From positions 1-7,550 of the forward strand of contig CALADI010000042.1 in the NCBI GenBank assembly GCA_937890525.1: a DNA stretch of 7,550 nucleotides, in the 5' to 3' direction. How positions within the stretch are numbered: the stretch's first letter is position 1; each line of letters begins with the position of its first letter. This DNA comes from an uncultured Clostridia bacterium (lineage in GTDB: Bacteria; Bacillota; Clostridia; Oscillospirales; Oscillospiraceae). The notes under the pieces were generated by a model, which saw only the letters and a program-made list of their open reading frames with translations, made no database searches and had not been told where the DNA came from. This document shows positions 6,218 to 7,550 of this stretch, piece after piece. The position numbers were made by a program, and so were the translations under genes.

Positions 6218-7550
6218 TTGGCTAGAAAATTCAAAACCATGGACGGCAATACTGCTGCCGCCCACGTCAGCTATGCCTTTACCGAGGTCGCTGGCATCTA
6301 CCCCATTACCCCCTCCAGCCCCATGGCCGACTATGTTGACCAGTGGTCTGCTGCGGGTCGTAAGAACATCTTCGGTGATACCGTAAAGGTCATCGAGATG
6401 CAGTCCGAAGCCGGTGCTTCCGGTACTGTCCACGGCTCTCTGGCTGCCGGCGCCCTGACCACCACCTATACCGCATCTCAGGGCCTGCTGCTGATGATCC
6501 CCAACATGTACAAGATCGCCGGTGAGCTGCTGCCCTGCGTGTTCCATGTCTCTGCCCGTACTGTGGCTGCTCAGGCTCTGAACATCTTCGGTGACCACTC
6601 CGACGTTTACGCCTGCCGCCAGACCGGCTTCGCCATGCTGTGCGAGACCAATGTGCAGGAAGTCATGGATCTGGGCGCTGTTGCCCATCTGGCTTCCATC
6701 GAGGGCCGCGTTCCCTTCATCAACTTCTTCGACGGTTTCCGTACCTCCCATGAGATCCAGAAGATCGCCATCTGGGACTACGAGGATCTGAAGGAAATGG
6801 TGGACATGGACGCTGTGGACGCTTTCCGCAAGCACTCCCTGAACCCCGAGCGCCCCGCTATGCGTGGTTCCCACGAGAACGATGATATCTTCTTCCAGCA
6901 CCGTGAGGCCTGCAACAAGTACTACGATGCTCTGCCCGCAGTGGTTGAGAAGTACATGAACAAGGTCAACGAGAAGCTGGGCACCAACTACCAGCTGTTC
7001 AACTACTATGGCGCTCCCGATGCTGACCGCATCATCGTCGCCATGGGCTCCTTCAACGATGTGGCTGAGGAAGTCATCGACTACCTGAACGCCCACGGTG
7101 AGAAGGTCGGTCTGGTGAAGGTTCGCCTGTTCCGTCCCTTCTGCCCCGAGAAGCTGCTGGCTGCCATCCCCGAGACCGTCAAGAAGATCGCTGTGCTGGA
7201 CCGCACCAAGGAGCCCGGCTCCCAGGGCGAGCCTCTGTACATGGATGTGGTCATGGCTCTGGCCAAGGCCGGCAGAACCAATGTGCAGGTCATCGGCGGC
7301 CGTTACGGTCTGGGTTCCAAGGACACCCACCCCGCTTCCGTCTTCGCCGTGTTCGAAGAGCTGTCCAAGGAAAACCCCAAGCACGAGTTCACTCTGGGCA
7401 TCGTTGACGATGTGACCAACCTGTCTCTGGAGGAGAAGATCTCCCCCAACACCGCCGCAGAAGGCACCATCGAGTGCAAGTTCTGGGGTCTGGGCGGCGA
7501 CGGCACCGTTGGCGCCAACAAGAACTCCATCAAGATCATCGGCGACCACA
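6218..7550 (+). CDS. nifJ: Pyruvate:ferredoxin (flavodoxin) oxidoreductase, 5' part
   Basis: PFOR oxidatively decarboxylates pyruvate with coenzyme A to acetyl-CoA and CO2, passing electrons to ferredoxin or flavodoxin. It is the core of clostridial pyruvate metabolism and works in the cytoplasm with thiamine diphosphate and [4Fe-4S] clusters. The window holds 444 complete codons; the single-chain enzyme is usually close to 1,200 residues, so the cluster and thiamine-binding parts lie beyond the edge. The N-terminal pyruvate-binding domain is clear: YPITPSSPMADY (28-39), MQSEAGASGTVHG (61-73) and HVSARTVAAQALNIFGDHSD (110-129). Thr31, Glu64 and Arg114 fall at the positions of active-site residues known from the Desulfovibrio africanus enzyme. 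The second domain (about 260-400) carries VGLVKVRLFRPFCPEKL (297-313), and FWGLGGDGTVGANKNS (422-437) opens the gamma-like third domain. The start is TTG, giving MARKFKTMDGN as in relatives. Arginine codons are seven CGT, seven CGC, two AGA and no CGG, a high-expression pattern unlike pgeF. Fusion to an N-terminal extra domain is excluded by the upstream signals. Confidence 0.97.
   Translation, partial: MARKFKTMDGNTAAAHVSYAFTEVAGIYPITPSSPMADYVDQWSAAGRKNIFGDTVKVIEMQSEAGASGTVHGSLAAGALTTTYTASQGLLLMIPNMYKIAGELLPCVFHVSARTVAAQALNIFGDHSDVYACRQTGFAMLCETNVQEVMDLGAVAHLASIEGRVPFINFFDGFRTSHEIQKIAIWDYEDLKEMVDMDAVDAFRKHSLNPERPAMRGSHENDDIFFQHREACNKYYDALPAVVEKYMNKVNEKLGTNYQLFNYYGAPDADRIIVAMGSFNDVAEEVIDYLNAHGEKVGLVKVRLFRPFCPEKLLAAIPETVKKIAVLDRTKEPGSQGEPLYMDVVMALAKAGRTNVQVIGGRYGLGSKDTHPASVFAVFEELSKENPKHEFTLGIVDDVTNLSLEEKISPNTAAEGTIECKFWGLGGDGTVGANKNSIKIIGDH

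Noticed and set aside
6173..7549. Open frame of 458 codons on the minus strand opposite PFOR
   Set aside because: It is antisense to a clear PFOR. Its protein is dominated by Gly, Val, Leu, Ala and His with no family resemblance, and it has no convincing ribosome site or conserved start. Strong codon bias in PFOR removes stop codons from the opposite frame.
1..7550. A previously undescribed multi-gene system, mobile element, CRISPR array or RNA gene
   Set aside because: All substantial coding frames are accounted for by five well-known housekeeping families. No regularly spaced repeats, terminal inverted repeats, transposase or integrase motifs, tRNA cloverleaf or rRNA segments were seen, and no gap exceeds about 235 bases.

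Overview
The window looks like an ordinary housekeeping stretch of an anaerobic Firmicute, most likely a GC-rich Clostridia lineage of the gut Oscillospiraceae/Ruminococcaceae type. The evidence is a Firmicute-type SecA with a C-terminal zinc motif, a pyruvate:ferredoxin oxidoreductase (an enzyme of strict anaerobes), strong purine-rich Shine-Dalgarno sites, and G/C-ending codons. The family-level placement is an inference from sequence flavour only; no marker in the window proves it.

Layout. Four genes lie on the minus strand and are read leftwards; one lies on the plus strand at the right end. From right to left the minus-strand genes are comM (5985-4468), rsmE (4443-3712), secA (3539-777) and pgeF (759 to beyond base 1). 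They form two apparent transcription units. comM-rsmE has a promoter at about 6023-6051 and ends at a clear rho-independent terminator at 3651-3696. secA-pgeF starts from an extended -10 promoter at about 3598-3606, and its two genes are only 17 bases apart. On the plus strand a pyruvate:ferredoxin oxidoreductase gene (nifJ/por) starts at a TTG at 6218 and runs off the right edge after 444 codons.

How the genes relate. They cover unrelated basic functions: protein export (SecA), peptidoglycan or nucleoside housekeeping (PgeF), 16S rRNA methylation (RsmE), a AAA+ helicase-type protein linked elsewhere to processing of transforming DNA (ComM), and fermentative pyruvate oxidation (PFOR). The 232-base divergent region between comM and PFOR (5986-6217) is the most information-dense non-coding part. 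It holds two back-to-back promoters and two imperfect inverted repeats of similar geometry. The 172-base gap between rsmE and secA (3540-3711) holds the rsmE terminator, the secA promoter and a short leader.

I found no mobile element, CRISPR array, tRNA, rRNA, toxin or defence gene, and no sign of an undescribed multi-gene system. The long open frames opposite secA and PFOR are antisense shadows. The points worth a second look are modest: the paired inverted repeats, the TTG start of a gene that appears highly expressed, start-codon corrections for comM and secA, and a tiny leader frame before secA.
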